Below, piece by piece: positions 12,962-25,233 of a DNA stretch of 32,690 bases; the stretch's first letter is position 1, and each line of letters starts with the position of its first letter. This DNA comes from Streptomyces sp. SID10853 (GTDB lineage Bacteria; Actinomycetota; Actinomycetes; Streptomycetales; Streptomycetaceae). Position numbers and translations under genes: made by a program. The stretch covers positions 1 through 32,690 of the forward strand of contig NZ_JAAGLN010000062.1 of NCBI RefSeq assembly GCF_010548145.1. The letters are read 5' to 3'. Under the pieces are notes generated by a model. It saw only the letters and a list, made by a program, of their open reading frames with translations, ran no database searches and had not been told where the DNA came from.

Positions 12962-15900
12962 TTGGCCGCCTCGCGCAACGCCTCGACCTCCAATACGAAC
13001 AACGGCGCCAGCACCGCCCCGCTGCGCATCTCCTTTGCAAAGATCAGGGAGCCCCTCGAGGTTCCGAACCTCCTTGCGCTGCAGACCGAAAGCTTTGACT
13101 GGCTGCTCGGTAATGCCGCTTGGAAGGGTCGCGTCGAGGCCGCTCTCGAGAGCGGACAGGACGTTCCCACCAAGTCCGGTCTGGAAGAGATCTTCGAAGA
13201 GATCTCGCCGATCGAGGACTTCTCGGGGTCGATGTCGCTGACGTTCCGCGACCACCGTTTCGAGCCCCCGAAGAACTCGATCGACGAGTGCAAGGACCGC
13301 GACTTCACGTTCGCTGCGCCGCTCTTCGTCACGGCCGAGTTCACCAACAACGAGACCGGTGAGATCAAGTCTCAGACGGTCTTCATGGGCGACTTCCCGC
13401 TCATGACCAACAAGGGCACGTTCGTCATCAACGGCACCGAGCGTGTCGTGGTGTCGCAGCTGGTCCGTTCGCCCGGCGTCTACTTCGACTCCTCCATCGA
13501 CAAGACGTCCGACAAGGACATCTTCTCGGCCAAGATCATCCCGTCCCGGGGTGCCTGGCTGGAGATGGAGATCGACAAGCGCGACATGGTCGGTGTCCGC
13601 ATCGACCGCAAGCGCAAGCAGTCCGTCACCGTCCTCCTCAAGGCTCTCGGCTGGACCACTGAGCAGATCCTGGAGGAGTTCGGCGAGTACGAGTCGATGC
13701 GCGCCACCCTGGAGAAGGACCACACCCAGGGCCAGGACGACGCACTGCTCGACATCTACCGCAAGCTGCGTCCGGGCGAGCCGCCCACACGCGAGGCTGC
13801 TCAGACGCTGCTCGAGAACCTCTACTTCAACCCGAAGCGCTACGACCTCGCGAAGGTCGGCCGCTACAAGGTGAACAAGAAGCTCGGCGCCGACGAGCCG
13901 CTCGACGCAGGTGTGCTCACCAGCGACGACGTCATCGCCACCATCAAGTACCTGGTCAAGCTGCACGCCGGCGAGACCGAGACGGTGGGCGAGTCCGGCC
14001 GTCAGATCGTCGTCGAGACCGACGACATCGACCACTTCGGCAACCGCCGTCTGCGCAACGTCGGCGAGCTCATCCAGAACCAGGTCCGTACCGGCCTGGC
14101 CCGGATGGAGCGCGTCGTGCGTGAGCGCATGACGACCCAGGACGTCGAGGCGATCACGCCGCAGACCCTGATCAACATCCGGCCCGTCGTCGCCTCCATC
14201 AAGGAGTTCTTCGGCACCAGCCAGCTGTCCCAGTTCATGGACCAGAACAACCCGCTGTCGGGTCTCACCCACAAGCGCCGCCTGTCGGCTCTTGGCCCGG
14301 GTGGTCTCTCCCGTGAGCGGGCCGGCTTCGAGGTCCGTGACGTGCACCCGTCCCACTACGGACGCATGTGCCCGATCGAGACGCCCGAAGGCCCGAACAT
14401 CGGTCTGATCGGTTCGCTCGCCTCCTACGGCCGGGTCAACGCGTTCGGCTTCGTCGAGACGCCGTACCGCAAGGTCGTCGAAGGTGTCGTCACCGACGAC
14501 GTCGACTACCTCACGGCCGACGAGGAAGACCGCTTCGTCATCGCCCAGGCCAACGCGACGCTCTCCGAGGACATGCGGTTCACCGAACCGCGCGTCCTGG
14601 TCCGCCGTCGTGGCGGCGAGGTCGACTACATCCCCGGCGACGACGTCGACTACATGGACGTCTCGCCGCGCCAGATGGTGTCGGTCGCGACCGCGATGAT
14701 CCCGTTCCTGGAGCACGACGACGCCAACCGTGCCCTCATGGGCGCGAACATGATGCGTCAGGCCGTGCCGCTCATCCAGTCCGAGGCGCCGCTGGTCGGC
14801 ACCGGCATGGAGTACCGCTGCGCGGTCGACGCCGGTGACGTCCTCAAGGCGGAGAAGGACGGTGTGGTCCAGGAGGTATCCGCGGACTACGTCACCATCG
14901 CCAACGACGACGGCACGTACTCGACGTACCGCATCGCCAAGTTCTCCCGCTCGAACCAGGGCACATCGGTCAACCAGAAGGTCGTCGTCAACGAGGGCGA
15001 CCGGGTGATCGAGAGCCAGGTGCTGGCCGACGGCCCGGCGACCGAGAACGGCGAGATGGCGCTCGGCAAGAACCTCCTTGTCGCCTTCATGCCGTGGGAA
15101 GGTCACAACTACGAGGACGCGATCATCCTGTCGCAGCGCCTCGTGCAGGACGACGTCCTCTCCTCGATCCACATCGAGGAGCACGAGGTCGACGCCCGTG
15201 ACACCAAGCTCGGCCCGGAGGAGATCACCCGGGACATCCCGAACGTCTCCGAAGAGGTCCTCGCCGACCTCGACGAGCGCGGCATCATCCGTATCGGTGC
15301 CGACGTCGTCGCCGGCGACATCCTGGTCGGCAAGGTCACGCCCAAGGGCGAGACCGAGCTCACCCCGGAGGAGCGCCTGCTCCGTGCGATCTTCGGTGAG
15401 AAGGCGCGCGAAGTGCGCGACACCTCGCTGAAGGTGCCGCACGGCGAGATCGGCAAGGTCATCGGCGTCCGCGTCTTCGACCGCGAAGAGGGCGACGAGC
15501 TGCCGCCCGGCGTGAACCAGCTGGTCCGCGTCTACGTCGCGCAGAAGCGCAAGATCACCGACGGTGACAAGCTCGCCGGCCGTCACGGCAACAAGGGCGT
15601 CATCTCGAAGATCCTGCCGATCGAGGACATGCCGTTCCTGGAGGACGGCACCCCGGTCGACATCATCCTCAACCCGCTGGGTGTCCCGTCCCGGATGAAC
15701 CCGGGCCAGGTCCTGGAGATCCACCTCGGCTGGCTCGCCAGCCAGGGCTGGAAGGTCGAGGGCAACGAGGAGTGGATGGAGCGCCTCAAGTCCATCGGCG
15801 CCGACGACGTGGCCGCCGGCACCAACGTCGCCACCCCGGTCTTCGACGGTGCGCGCGAGGACGAGATCTCCGGTCTCTTCGAGTCCACCATCCCGAACCG

Positions 15901-16444
15901 CGACGGTGACCGCATGGTCCTCCCGTCCGGCAAGGCCCGGATGTTCGACGGCCGCTCCGGCGAGCCGTTCCCGGACCCGGTCTCCGTCGGGTACATGTAC
16001 ATCCTCAAGCTCCACCACCTGGTCGACGACAAGCTGCACGCGCGGTCGACCGGCCCGTACTCGATGATCACCCAGCAGCCGCTGGGTGGTAAGGCTCAGT
16101 TCGGTGGACAGCGCTTCGGTGAGATGGAGGTGTGGGCGCTGGAGGCTTATGGCGCCGCTTACGCCCTCCAGGAGCTGCTGACGATCAAGTCCGACGACGT
16201 GACCGGCCGCGTGAAGGTCTACGAGGCCATCGTCAAGGGCGAGAACATCCCCGAGCCCGGCATTCCCGAGTCCTTCAAGGTGCTCATCAAGGAGATGCAG
16301 TCGCTCTGCCTCAACGTGGAGGTGCTGTCATCTGACGGCATGTCCATCGAGATGCGCGACACGGACGAGGACGTCTTCCGTGCAGCGGAGGAGCTCGGTA
16401 TCGACCTGTCCCGGCGAGAGCCGAGCAGCGTCGAAGAGGTCTGA
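12962..16444 (+). CDS. rpoB: DNA-directed RNA polymerase subunit beta
   Basis: The beta subunit of RNA polymerase, 1160 residues from a TTG start at 12962. AAGGA lies 7 nt before the TTG; an in-frame GTG at 12932 has no ribosome-binding site. With this start the rifampicin region reads SQLSQFMDQNNPLS with Asp427, Ser433, His437 and Ser442, matching published streptomycete numbering. All are wild type, so a rifampicin-sensitive housekeeping enzyme is predicted. Other conserved blocks are GERVVVSQL-like (NGTERVVVSQLVRSPG), PIETPEGPNIGLIGSL, GENAL-type EGHNYEDAIILS, DKLAGRHGNKGVIS and the C-terminal GGQRFGEMEVWALEAYGAA. rpoC follows after a hairpin-bearing gap of 127 bases. Confidence 0.98.
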   Translation: MAASRNASTSNTNNGASTAPLRISFAKIREPLEVPNLLALQTESFDWLLGNAAWKGRVEAALESGQDVPTKSGLEEIFEEISPIEDFSGSMSLTFRDHRFEPPKNSIDECKDRDFTFAAPLFVTAEFTNNETGEIKSQTVFMGDFPLMTNKGTFVINGTERVVVSQLVRSPGVYFDSSIDKTSDKDIFSAKIIPSRGAWLEMEIDKRDMVGVRIDRKRKQSVTVLLKALGWTTEQILEEFGEYESMRATLEKDHTQGQDDALLDIYRKLRPGEPPTREAAQTLLENLYFNPKRYDLAKVGRYKVNKKLGADEPLDAGVLTSDDVIATIKYLVKLHAGETETVGESGRQIVVETDDIDHFGNRRLRNVGELIQNQVRTGLARMERVVRERMTTQDVEAITPQTLINIRPVVASIKEFFGTSQLSQFMDQNNPLSGLTHKRRLSALGPGGLSRERAGFEVRDVHPSHYGRMCPIETPEGPNIGLIGSLASYGRVNAFGFVETPYRKVVEGVVTDDVDYLTADEEDRFVIAQANATLSEDMRFTEPRVLVRRRGGEVDYIPGDDVDYMDVSPRQMVSVATAMIPFLEHDDANRALMGANMMRQAVPLIQSEAPLVGTGMEYRCAVDAGDVLKAEKDGVVQEVSADYVTIANDDGTYSTYRIAKFSRSNQGTSVNQKVVVNEGDRVIESQVLADGPATENGEMALGKNLLVAFMPWEGHNYEDAIILSQRLVQDDVLSSIHIEEHEVDARDTKLGPEEITRDIPNVSEEVLADLDERGIIRIGADVVAGDILVGKVTPKGETELTPEERLLRAIFGEKAREVRDTSLKVPHGEIGKVIGVRVFDREEGDELPPGVNQLVRVYVAQKRKITDGDKLAGRHGNKGVISKILPIEDMPFLEDGTPVDIILNPLGVPSRMNPGQVLEIHLGWLASQGWKVEGNEEWMERLKSIGADDVAAGTNVATPVFDGAREDEISGLFESTIPNRDGDRMVLPSGKARMFDGRSGEPFPDPVSVGYMYILKLHHLVDDKLHARSTGPYSMITQQPLGGKAQFGGQRFGEMEVWALEAYGAAYALQELLTIKSDDVTGRVKVYEAIVKGENIPEPGIPESFKVLIKEMQSLCLNVEVLSSDGMSIEMRDTDEDVFRAAEELGIDLSRREPSSVEEV

Positions 16445-16452
16445 CGGGTTGT

Positions 16453-16479
16453 CCGGCCGCCTCGCTCTGAGGCGGCCGG
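16453..16479 (+). other. 11-bp hairpin between rpoB and rpoC
   Basis: CCGGCCGCCTC-GCTCT-GAGGCGGCCGG is a perfect 11-bp stem 8 bases after the rpoB stop. There is no T-run, and rpoC must be transcribed through it. It may be a stability or processing element. Confidence 0.55.
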
Positions 16480-16571
16480 CTCTCCCCGGACCCGTTCAGA
16501 CCATTGCTGAAGTGCCCATTTTTCTCGCTGACGCGAGGGGCTCGAACCCCCGAAAGAGGGATTGACGACAA

Positions 16572-20471
<3,900 letters not shown>

Positions 20472-20484
20472 GGCGCATGTCTGA

Positions 20485-20520
20485 CGAAGGGCGGTCATCC
20501 TGCGGGGTGGCCGCCCTTCG
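20485..20520. terminator. Bidirectional terminator, rpoC / accessory operon
   Basis: CGAAGGGCGGTCATCC (20485-20500) pairs with GGGTGGCCGCCCTTCG (20505-20520) with a single mismatched/bulged position. It lies 14 bases past the rpoC stop and 5 bases from the end of the convergent peptidase gene, so it can serve both. Confidence 0.8.
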
Positions 20521-20524
20521 GCTG

Positions 20525-21478
20525 TCAGCGGGCCGGCGGAATGCGGCGGTGAAGGGCGTGCAGCCGGGTGCGGTAGTCCGGACGGGACGTCAGCAGCCGG
20601 GTCAGGGGACTTGTCATCCCCTTGTCTCTCCCGCCGTTGCGGTCCGGCACGGGCATGTTGCTCAGCAGCACGGTCAGCTGAGGTTCGAGTCCTAGGCTGC
20701 TCGCGAACCGATCGGCGCGTAGCTCCGCGCTGCGACCGACTGCGGCGATCAGGAACGGTGCGGTCAGGGCCAGCAGGACCAGCCCATGGGTCAGGATCAC
20801 CGCGTACAGTGCACCGGCGGTGACTGCCAGGAGGAGTAGTACCGCCGAACCCGCCGACTTCTTTCTGATCCTCGCAACGACCATCCGCAGAAGATGCCAG
20901 GCGAGACTGGCGGGCAGCGAGTACCAGTAGGCCAACCGTCCGGCCCAGGCATGGCCGCCCGCGTGGTGTCCCAGTTCGTGCGCGAGCGCGGCGGCGAGTT
21001 GCCCCTCGGGCAGACGTTCCAGTGCGTAGGTCGTCACTCCCACGATGCGGCCGGTCGCCGGTGACGCGGCGGTCGATGAGCTCTCCTCCACCCAGAGGGT
21101 GTACGCGGCGCTGTCCACACCCGCCCGCGCAGTCACCTCGCGCCACACGGGCCTCAGCCGGGCCAGTTCTGCGGGAGTGGGGCGGTGAAGCCCGAGGAAG
21201 AAACGGGCCAGCATGGCTTCGACTGGCTGCCAGAAGGCGAGAACGCCGCTGAGCAGCCACGCCCCGGCCCATGCCCAGACGGGTACGCCGGTGAGTATCG
21301 CGAAGAAGGCTGACGGGCCGACCACGACCAGCAAGCTGACAAGCGCCTGGGGTATGTGCAGGGCGAGGTGGCCCAGCGTGATGGCATCGGCTCGGCGTCG
21401 GCGTGCATTGATGTGGACGCGGCCTTGCTGAAAGCGAAGGCCGGGATCGGCCGGGGACGGGTCGGGCGACGGTCGCAC
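20525..21478 (-). CDS. Integral-membrane M48-type zinc metallopeptidase
   Basis: The 317-residue product has two adjacent membrane segments (about 42-62 and 66-84). The zinc-peptidase motif HELGH follows (His167, Glu168, His171), then further membrane segments (about 212-247). The third ligand is in AELRADRFA (Glu252 with the usual Asp256). This layout fits M48/HtpX-like peptidases that cleave membrane or membrane-associated proteins with the active site facing the cytosol. Start GTG 21478 has AAGGAG 8 nt upstream. It is the last gene of the operon, 36 bases after the PycTM-like gene. A peptidase of this kind next to a PycTM-like protein could be a regulator or second effector; that role is inference. 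Confidence 0.85.
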   Translation of the reverse strand: MRPSPDPSPADPGLRFQQGRVHINARRRRADAITLGHLALHIPQALVSLLVVVGPSAFFAILTGVPVWAWAGAWLLSGVLAFWQPVEAMLARFFLGLHRPTPAELARLRPVWREVTARAGVDSAAYTLWVEESSSTAASPATGRIVGVTTYALERLPEGQLAAALAHELGHHAGGHAWAGRLAYWYSLPASLAWHLLRMVVARIRKKSAGSAVLLLLAVTAGALYAVILTHGLVLLALTAPFLIAAVGRSAELRADRFASSLGLEPQLTVLLSNMPVPDRNGGRDKGMTSPLTRLLTSRPDYRTRLHALHRRIPPAR

Positions 21479-21514
21479 GAATGGACTCCTTGTCTGTTCG
21501 CGGTCCAGTAGTGG

Positions 21515-22042
21515 TCAGCCGATGAGGAGAGCCGCGGGCATCAGAAGGGTCGCGACGGTGAAAGCAAGCACCCCCAAGCGAATCCAGTGATGCTTTCGCC
21601 CCGCGATACGACTGGTCTCGGCCAGCGCGATGAGCAGAGCCGGTGACGCCTGACGGCGTTCCGTTGTGGGGAGAGAATCGGCCAGCAGTCCCAGAGCGCA
21701 GGCGCGTTGCACGTCCGCGAAGTGGGTGAGAGGCCTGCCCGGCTGCCAGCCGCCCGCGCTGTAGCGCGGGCGTACGGCGAGAAGCAGTGAGTGGAGCGCA
21801 CTGACCAGCCCGGCGACGCCGAGCCAGTACAGGCACTGTCCCGCCGTGGAGAGGTGCCAGGGGGACCAATTCCGGCCGACGAGCAGCGTGGCATGGACGC
21901 TGCTGGCCAGACCGAGCGCAGCCATCAGGACGGCGGCTTTGCTGTCGGCCCGGCCGATCTCGGAACGGAGGCTGTCGAGGAGCTTCTCCGAGGCTCGCCC
22001 GTCTACAGAAGAACGGGCCTCCGGTGGGTCGGCGGCGGTCAC
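21515..22042 (-). CDS. PycTM-like (DUF5706) membrane effector
   Basis: The 175-residue product has the layout of the Pycsar transmembrane effector PycTM (Pfam PF18967/DUF5706). An amphipathic helix EKLLDSLRSEIGRADSKAAVL (about 19-39, with the A-D-x-K-A-A pattern) leads into a first membrane segment (about 36-56). A second membrane segment (about 70-90) ends in AVRPRY, a basic-proline turn typical of the family. A helical linker and a C-terminal membrane segment (about 154-174) follow. In Pycsar systems cyclic UMP or cyclic CMP made by a partner cyclase activates PycTM, which damages the membrane. Here a cyclase gene lies three genes upstream in the same operon. GTG 22042 overlaps the stop of the preceding gene in GTGA. 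Family assignment is by eye. Confidence 0.72.
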   Translation of the reverse strand: MTAADPPEARSSVDGRASEKLLDSLRSEIGRADSKAAVLMAALGLASSVHATLLVGRNWSPWHLSTAGQCLYWLGVAGLVSALHSLLLAVRPRYSAGGWQPGRPLTHFADVQRACALGLLADSLPTTERRQASPALLIALAETSRIAGRKHHWIRLGVLAFTVATLLMPAALLIG

Positions 22043-23094
22043 GGGCGGACCACGCTCTCGGTGCCGGTGCCGGTGCCGGTGCCGGTGCCGGTGCCCACGT
22101 CCGGGGCGGGCAGGAACAGTTTCGTGTCTTGCCGAGGCTGGGCGGGAGAGGACTGGGACAGCAACCGGTTCATGGTCTCGATCACGTAGTTCTTGGGCTT
22201 CTCCATCTGGTAGCTCTCCAGACCGTGCTCCGCCAGGATGCGGTCCACCATGTCGAGCTGGTTCTTCACCAGCTGAGCCTGTTCATCGTGCAGGTTCTTC
22301 ACGACCAGGGCTGTGTCCTCGGGGTGCTCGACAAGGTGGAGCACCAGAGCGGCAGAACTGCCCTCCGACAAGTGCGAGCGGTAGAACCCGATCCGCTCCG
22401 CCGTGATCCGTTGTTTGTAGTCCTGCTCTTCGAGCTCCCGTCGCAGCTCGGCCAGCCTGATCCCGTGTTCCGGGGGCGAAGCGACTGCCTCGTGCCGGGC
22501 GGTACGCAGCCGGCGGCTCTGCGTCCGTTCACCTTCGTCCGTGCGCAGTCTTACGGTGCAGCCGACCTTCAGGCCTTCCGCTGCGGCGATCGGTGGTGCG
22601 GTGTCGAACGCCTTCTGAACGGCCGACTCGGCATCCGGGACGGCATCGATCCGGTGACGTCGGCTCGCTTCCCGCAGGATTCCGCCGAGACGGGGGCCGA
22701 GCAGCGCGGGCACGTCACGTACCCCTGTCGTGATCACTTTGGCCGGGTCCACGACTTGCCAGGTGAGATCGGCGACGCTCTCGAAACTGAAAGCGTCGAT
22801 GGCGCTGGGCAGCGCGGCAGGCAGAGAGACCGGGTGCAGGCCCACGTCCACCTCGTAGACCGCGATATAGCGTTTGCCGAAGACATCGCTACGGCGAGGA
22901 CGCCGGGGAGGCATGAAGACCTCATAGTCGCCCTCGGCAGTGAAGAAGACCAGAGCATGGTCACTGTGCAGGGCCGGCCGTCGGCCCAGGTAGGTGAAGC
23001 GGGTGAGTTGCCGGACGGTGAGCACGGGGTCCTTGAGCGGGTCGGCTCCGTTGCCGGGCTGAGGCGGTTCTGGCGGAAGCGGGAATTCAGACAT
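22039..23094 (-). CDS. SPFH/band-7-like protein of accessory operon
   Basis: The 351-residue product has no signal peptide. Residues about 75-180 resemble an SPFH domain: a beta-rich VYEVDVGLHPVSLP, then FESVADLTWQVVDPAKVITTGVRD and a helix GPRLGGILREASRRHRI. This matches the stomatin-type pattern of beta strands, 'V-x-DP' and a following Arg-rich helix. A predicted helical/coiled-coil part (RLAELRRELEEQDYKQRI onward) follows, then a Gly-Thr repeat tail encoded by a hexanucleotide microsatellite. Start ATG 23094 follows AGGAG. SPFH proteins form membrane-associated oligomeric scaffolds, which suits a neighbour of a membrane effector and a membrane peptidase. The similarity is distant, so other folds are possible. 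Confidence 0.55.
   Translation of the reverse strand: MSEFPLPPEPPQPGNGADPLKDPVLTVRQLTRFTYLGRRPALHSDHALVFFTAEGDYEVFMPPRRPRRSDVFGKRYIAVYEVDVGLHPVSLPAALPSAIDAFSFESVADLTWQVVDPAKVITTGVRDVPALLGPRLGGILREASRRHRIDAVPDAESAVQKAFDTAPPIAAAEGLKVGCTVRLRTDEGERTQSRRLRTARHEAVASPPEHGIRLAELRRELEEQDYKQRITAERIGFYRSHLSEGSSAALVLHLVEHPEDTALVVKNLHDEQAQLVKNQLDMVDRILAEHGLESYQMEKPKNYVIETMNRLLSQSSPAQPRQDTKLFLPAPDVGTGTGTGTGTGTESVVRP
22061..22096. repeat. Hexanucleotide microsatellite (GTGCCG)5-6
   Basis: Five perfect GTGCCG units plus one GTGCCC occupy 22061-22096 and encode a (Gly-Thr)n tract near the C-terminus of the SPFH-like protein. Gain or loss of units keeps the frame. Confidence 0.85.
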
Positions 23095-23118
23095 GGAGTT
23101 CTCCTCGTACGGGCCCGC

Positions 23119-25233
23119 TCAGTGAGGAAGGCATGCCAGCAGCCGGTCGGCGACGGGCAGACGGAAGCCTCTTTCCGCGCTCCACACGGTGCGCAGCAGA
23201 TGTTCGAGGCGCCGGTGGTGTGACGGATACTGGGCGAGCCCTGGGAGCAGCACGGTCAGCGCCGCCTCCGCCTCCGGCACCCGGTCGGCGATCCCCACCC
23301 ACGCACGCAGGGTCAGTACCGCCTGGCCGGTGTGGCGGGGATCTTCGAGCGCCGCACCCCACAGCCTGGTCAACTGCTGTGCTTCGCACGGTGCCGTCTG
23401 CAGAGCCGTCCTGTACCAGTCCAGGACGAGAGGGCGGTCGTCCGCCTCGCTGACCGGCTGCTCACAGGCGAGCAGAAACGCTCCGATGGCCGGATTGCTC
23501 ACGGCGCGGTCCTGTTCGACGAGCAGCACCAGCTTGGCGAGTACGGGCCCGCGGGCAGCGAGCAGCAATAGCTGTATCGCCTCGACCAGCTCCCGGAGTT
23601 CCTCGCTCTCCTCTTCCTTCTCGCGGCGCTTCCTGCGGTCCTCCTCCTTTCGGCAGTACTCGCGTGCCGCTGTGGTCAATGCCTGCAGGGCATCATCGGG
23701 CAGCACCGGGCCGAGCAGACCGTAGGCCCGGATCGCTGTCCAGCGGCGGTTCTCGTCATCGCCGGTGCACCAGGTATGGAGGATCTGCGGAATCGCGACG
23801 GCGTGCAGCAGGTGCGCCAGAGTAAGAGCGTTGGCTGCGGCCAGCCGAGCGGTATAGCTGCGGGAATCGGCCCACGGTTCGATGAGATGGGCGAGGCCCG
23901 ACGACAGGTCGGAGCGGGTGAGGAGGGCAGCCGCTGCCGACGCCCGGGTCCGTACGAGAGGGCGCCCGTCGGCAGCGAGTTCACGGAGCCAGCCGACCAG
24001 CGCGGGCCGTGCCGAGGGGTACAGCATCCATACGGTGTCCAGCAGTTGAGGTGCCACGCGGCCGTCCCGGAAGGTGGCCATGTACTGGGGCACGGCGCCC
24101 CAGACTGTCGTCTCGGGCGCCTCGTAACCACGTGCCCTGATCTGATCGAGACGGGAGCTCCGTGAACTGCCGAATACCGCGACACCACTGGGCTGGTAGG
24201 GGCTCTCGATCTGCTGGAGGCGGGTGAACAACCCGTCGGCCAATTCGGCGGCGACTGCGTAGGGCGCGTCGTCGAACACACCGAGGGAGACCAGAAAGGC
24301 CCTGTCGTGCAGGGAAAAATCCTTCCCGGTCAGCCAGGACTCGATCTGTGTCTGCACGGTCGTCTCCCCGAAGGAGACAAGACTGGCTTCTTCGGCGGTG
24401 CCCGCGGCGACGGCGACGAGTTGGCCCGCGAAGGCCGCGGCCTCTCCTGGAGGGTGGTCCCTTTCGAGAAACGTGTCGACTGCCGTCAGACCGCGTACCC
24501 GATCCCATCCCGCGACCCCCTCCGCGGCACGGACATGGGACGCCAGAACATCCATGGCCAGGGGTGGCTCCCAGGGCAGCGACGCCAGTTCACCGTAGGA
24601 AGCCGACTCGGCCACCGTGATCACCAGGTGACCGCCGCTGCGGGTCAGCTGCTCCCGAATGGCATGCAGATGCACCTGTTGCAGGGGCCGGTTTCGGCTG
24701 ACGGCAATGTCGGCCAGGAGGTAGCCCGCCGCGCAGTCGAGCTCATCGCGCACGGCGGCCGGCGGAGTGTCGGAGGGGAGCAACCGGATCTGGCCGAGCC
24801 CCAGTCTGTGCAGCAGCATCAGGCCGGCCGAGCTGCGTCCGGTGGCCCGGCTGCCTGTCAGGACCAGGACCCGCTCCTCACGCAGCCGGATCAGCGCCTC
24901 GGCGAAACGCGGACCTTCGGTGAAGACCATGGACAGCCGCGCCACGTCGTCCGCCGGGATCTCACCGGAGAGTGGACGAGGTTCGGCATATGCGCCGAAC
25001 TGGTAGATGACGTCTCCGTGTACCTCGCCCCCGGCCATTCCGTACTGCGCGCCCTCGACCAGGACACTGGCCAGGCCCACCGGGCTGTGCTCGATGAGGT
25101 CCAGCCTGGCGGCCCAGGCGGGCGGCCGCTGCTCCTGACCTGCCTCTTCCGAGTCCTGGACCTTCTCCTCATCGGTCTTCTCCCCGTCCGGAGCGCTCCC
25201 CGCGGACTTCCCCGCTTCGCCCGTGTCCGTCAC
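23119..25233 (-). CDS. Degenerate P-loop / HEAT-like protein, operon partner of cyclase
   Basis: The product is 704 residues. An acidic, disordered N-terminus (1-40) precedes the Gly-rich motif GAQYGMAGGEVHG...FG (61-80), shared with the upstream cyclase. A P-loop-like segment VLVLTGSRATGRSS follows, in which the Walker A lysine is replaced by Arg133 (GSRATGRS, 127-134). GHLVITVAE may be the degenerate sensor/Walker B strand. From about residue 330 the sequence is helical and HEAT-like, with repeating Ala/Leu-rich pairs. A charged helix (RKEEDRRKRREKEEESEEL) is followed by more helices to the end. It resembles STAND-type regulatory proteins of bacterial conflict systems but probably does not hydrolyse NTP efficiently. 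GTG 25233 follows GGAGG and overlaps the cyclase stop (GTGA). The function is unknown. Confidence 0.7.
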   Translation of the reverse strand: MTDTGEAGKSAGSAPDGEKTDEEKVQDSEEAGQEQRPPAWAARLDLIEHSPVGLASVLVEGAQYGMAGGEVHGDVIYQFGAYAEPRPLSGEIPADDVARLSMVFTEGPRFAEALIRLREERVLVLTGSRATGRSSAGLMLLHRLGLGQIRLLPSDTPPAAVRDELDCAAGYLLADIAVSRNRPLQQVHLHAIREQLTRSGGHLVITVAESASYGELASLPWEPPLAMDVLASHVRAAEGVAGWDRVRGLTAVDTFLERDHPPGEAAAFAGQLVAVAAGTAEEASLVSFGETTVQTQIESWLTGKDFSLHDRAFLVSLGVFDDAPYAVAAELADGLFTRLQQIESPYQPSGVAVFGSSRSSRLDQIRARGYEAPETTVWGAVPQYMATFRDGRVAPQLLDTVWMLYPSARPALVGWLRELAADGRPLVRTRASAAAALLTRSDLSSGLAHLIEPWADSRSYTARLAAANALTLAHLLHAVAIPQILHTWCTGDDENRRWTAIRAYGLLGPVLPDDALQALTTAAREYCRKEEDRRKRREKEEESEELRELVEAIQLLLLAARGPVLAKLVLLVEQDRAVSNPAIGAFLLACEQPVSEADDRPLVLDWYRTALQTAPCEAQQLTRLWGAALEDPRHTGQAVLTLRAWVGIADRVPEAEAALTVLLPGLAQYPSHHRRLEHLLRTVWSAERGFRLPVADRLLACLPH

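Noticed and set aside
14221..14290. Possible rifampicin-resistance changes in RpoB
   Set aside because: Asp427, Ser433, His437 and Ser442 are all the sensitive-type residues.
12794..16039. Long minus-strand frame (1081 codons) antisense to rpoB
   Set aside because: Same GC-codon shadow effect; the sense strand encodes a clear RpoB.
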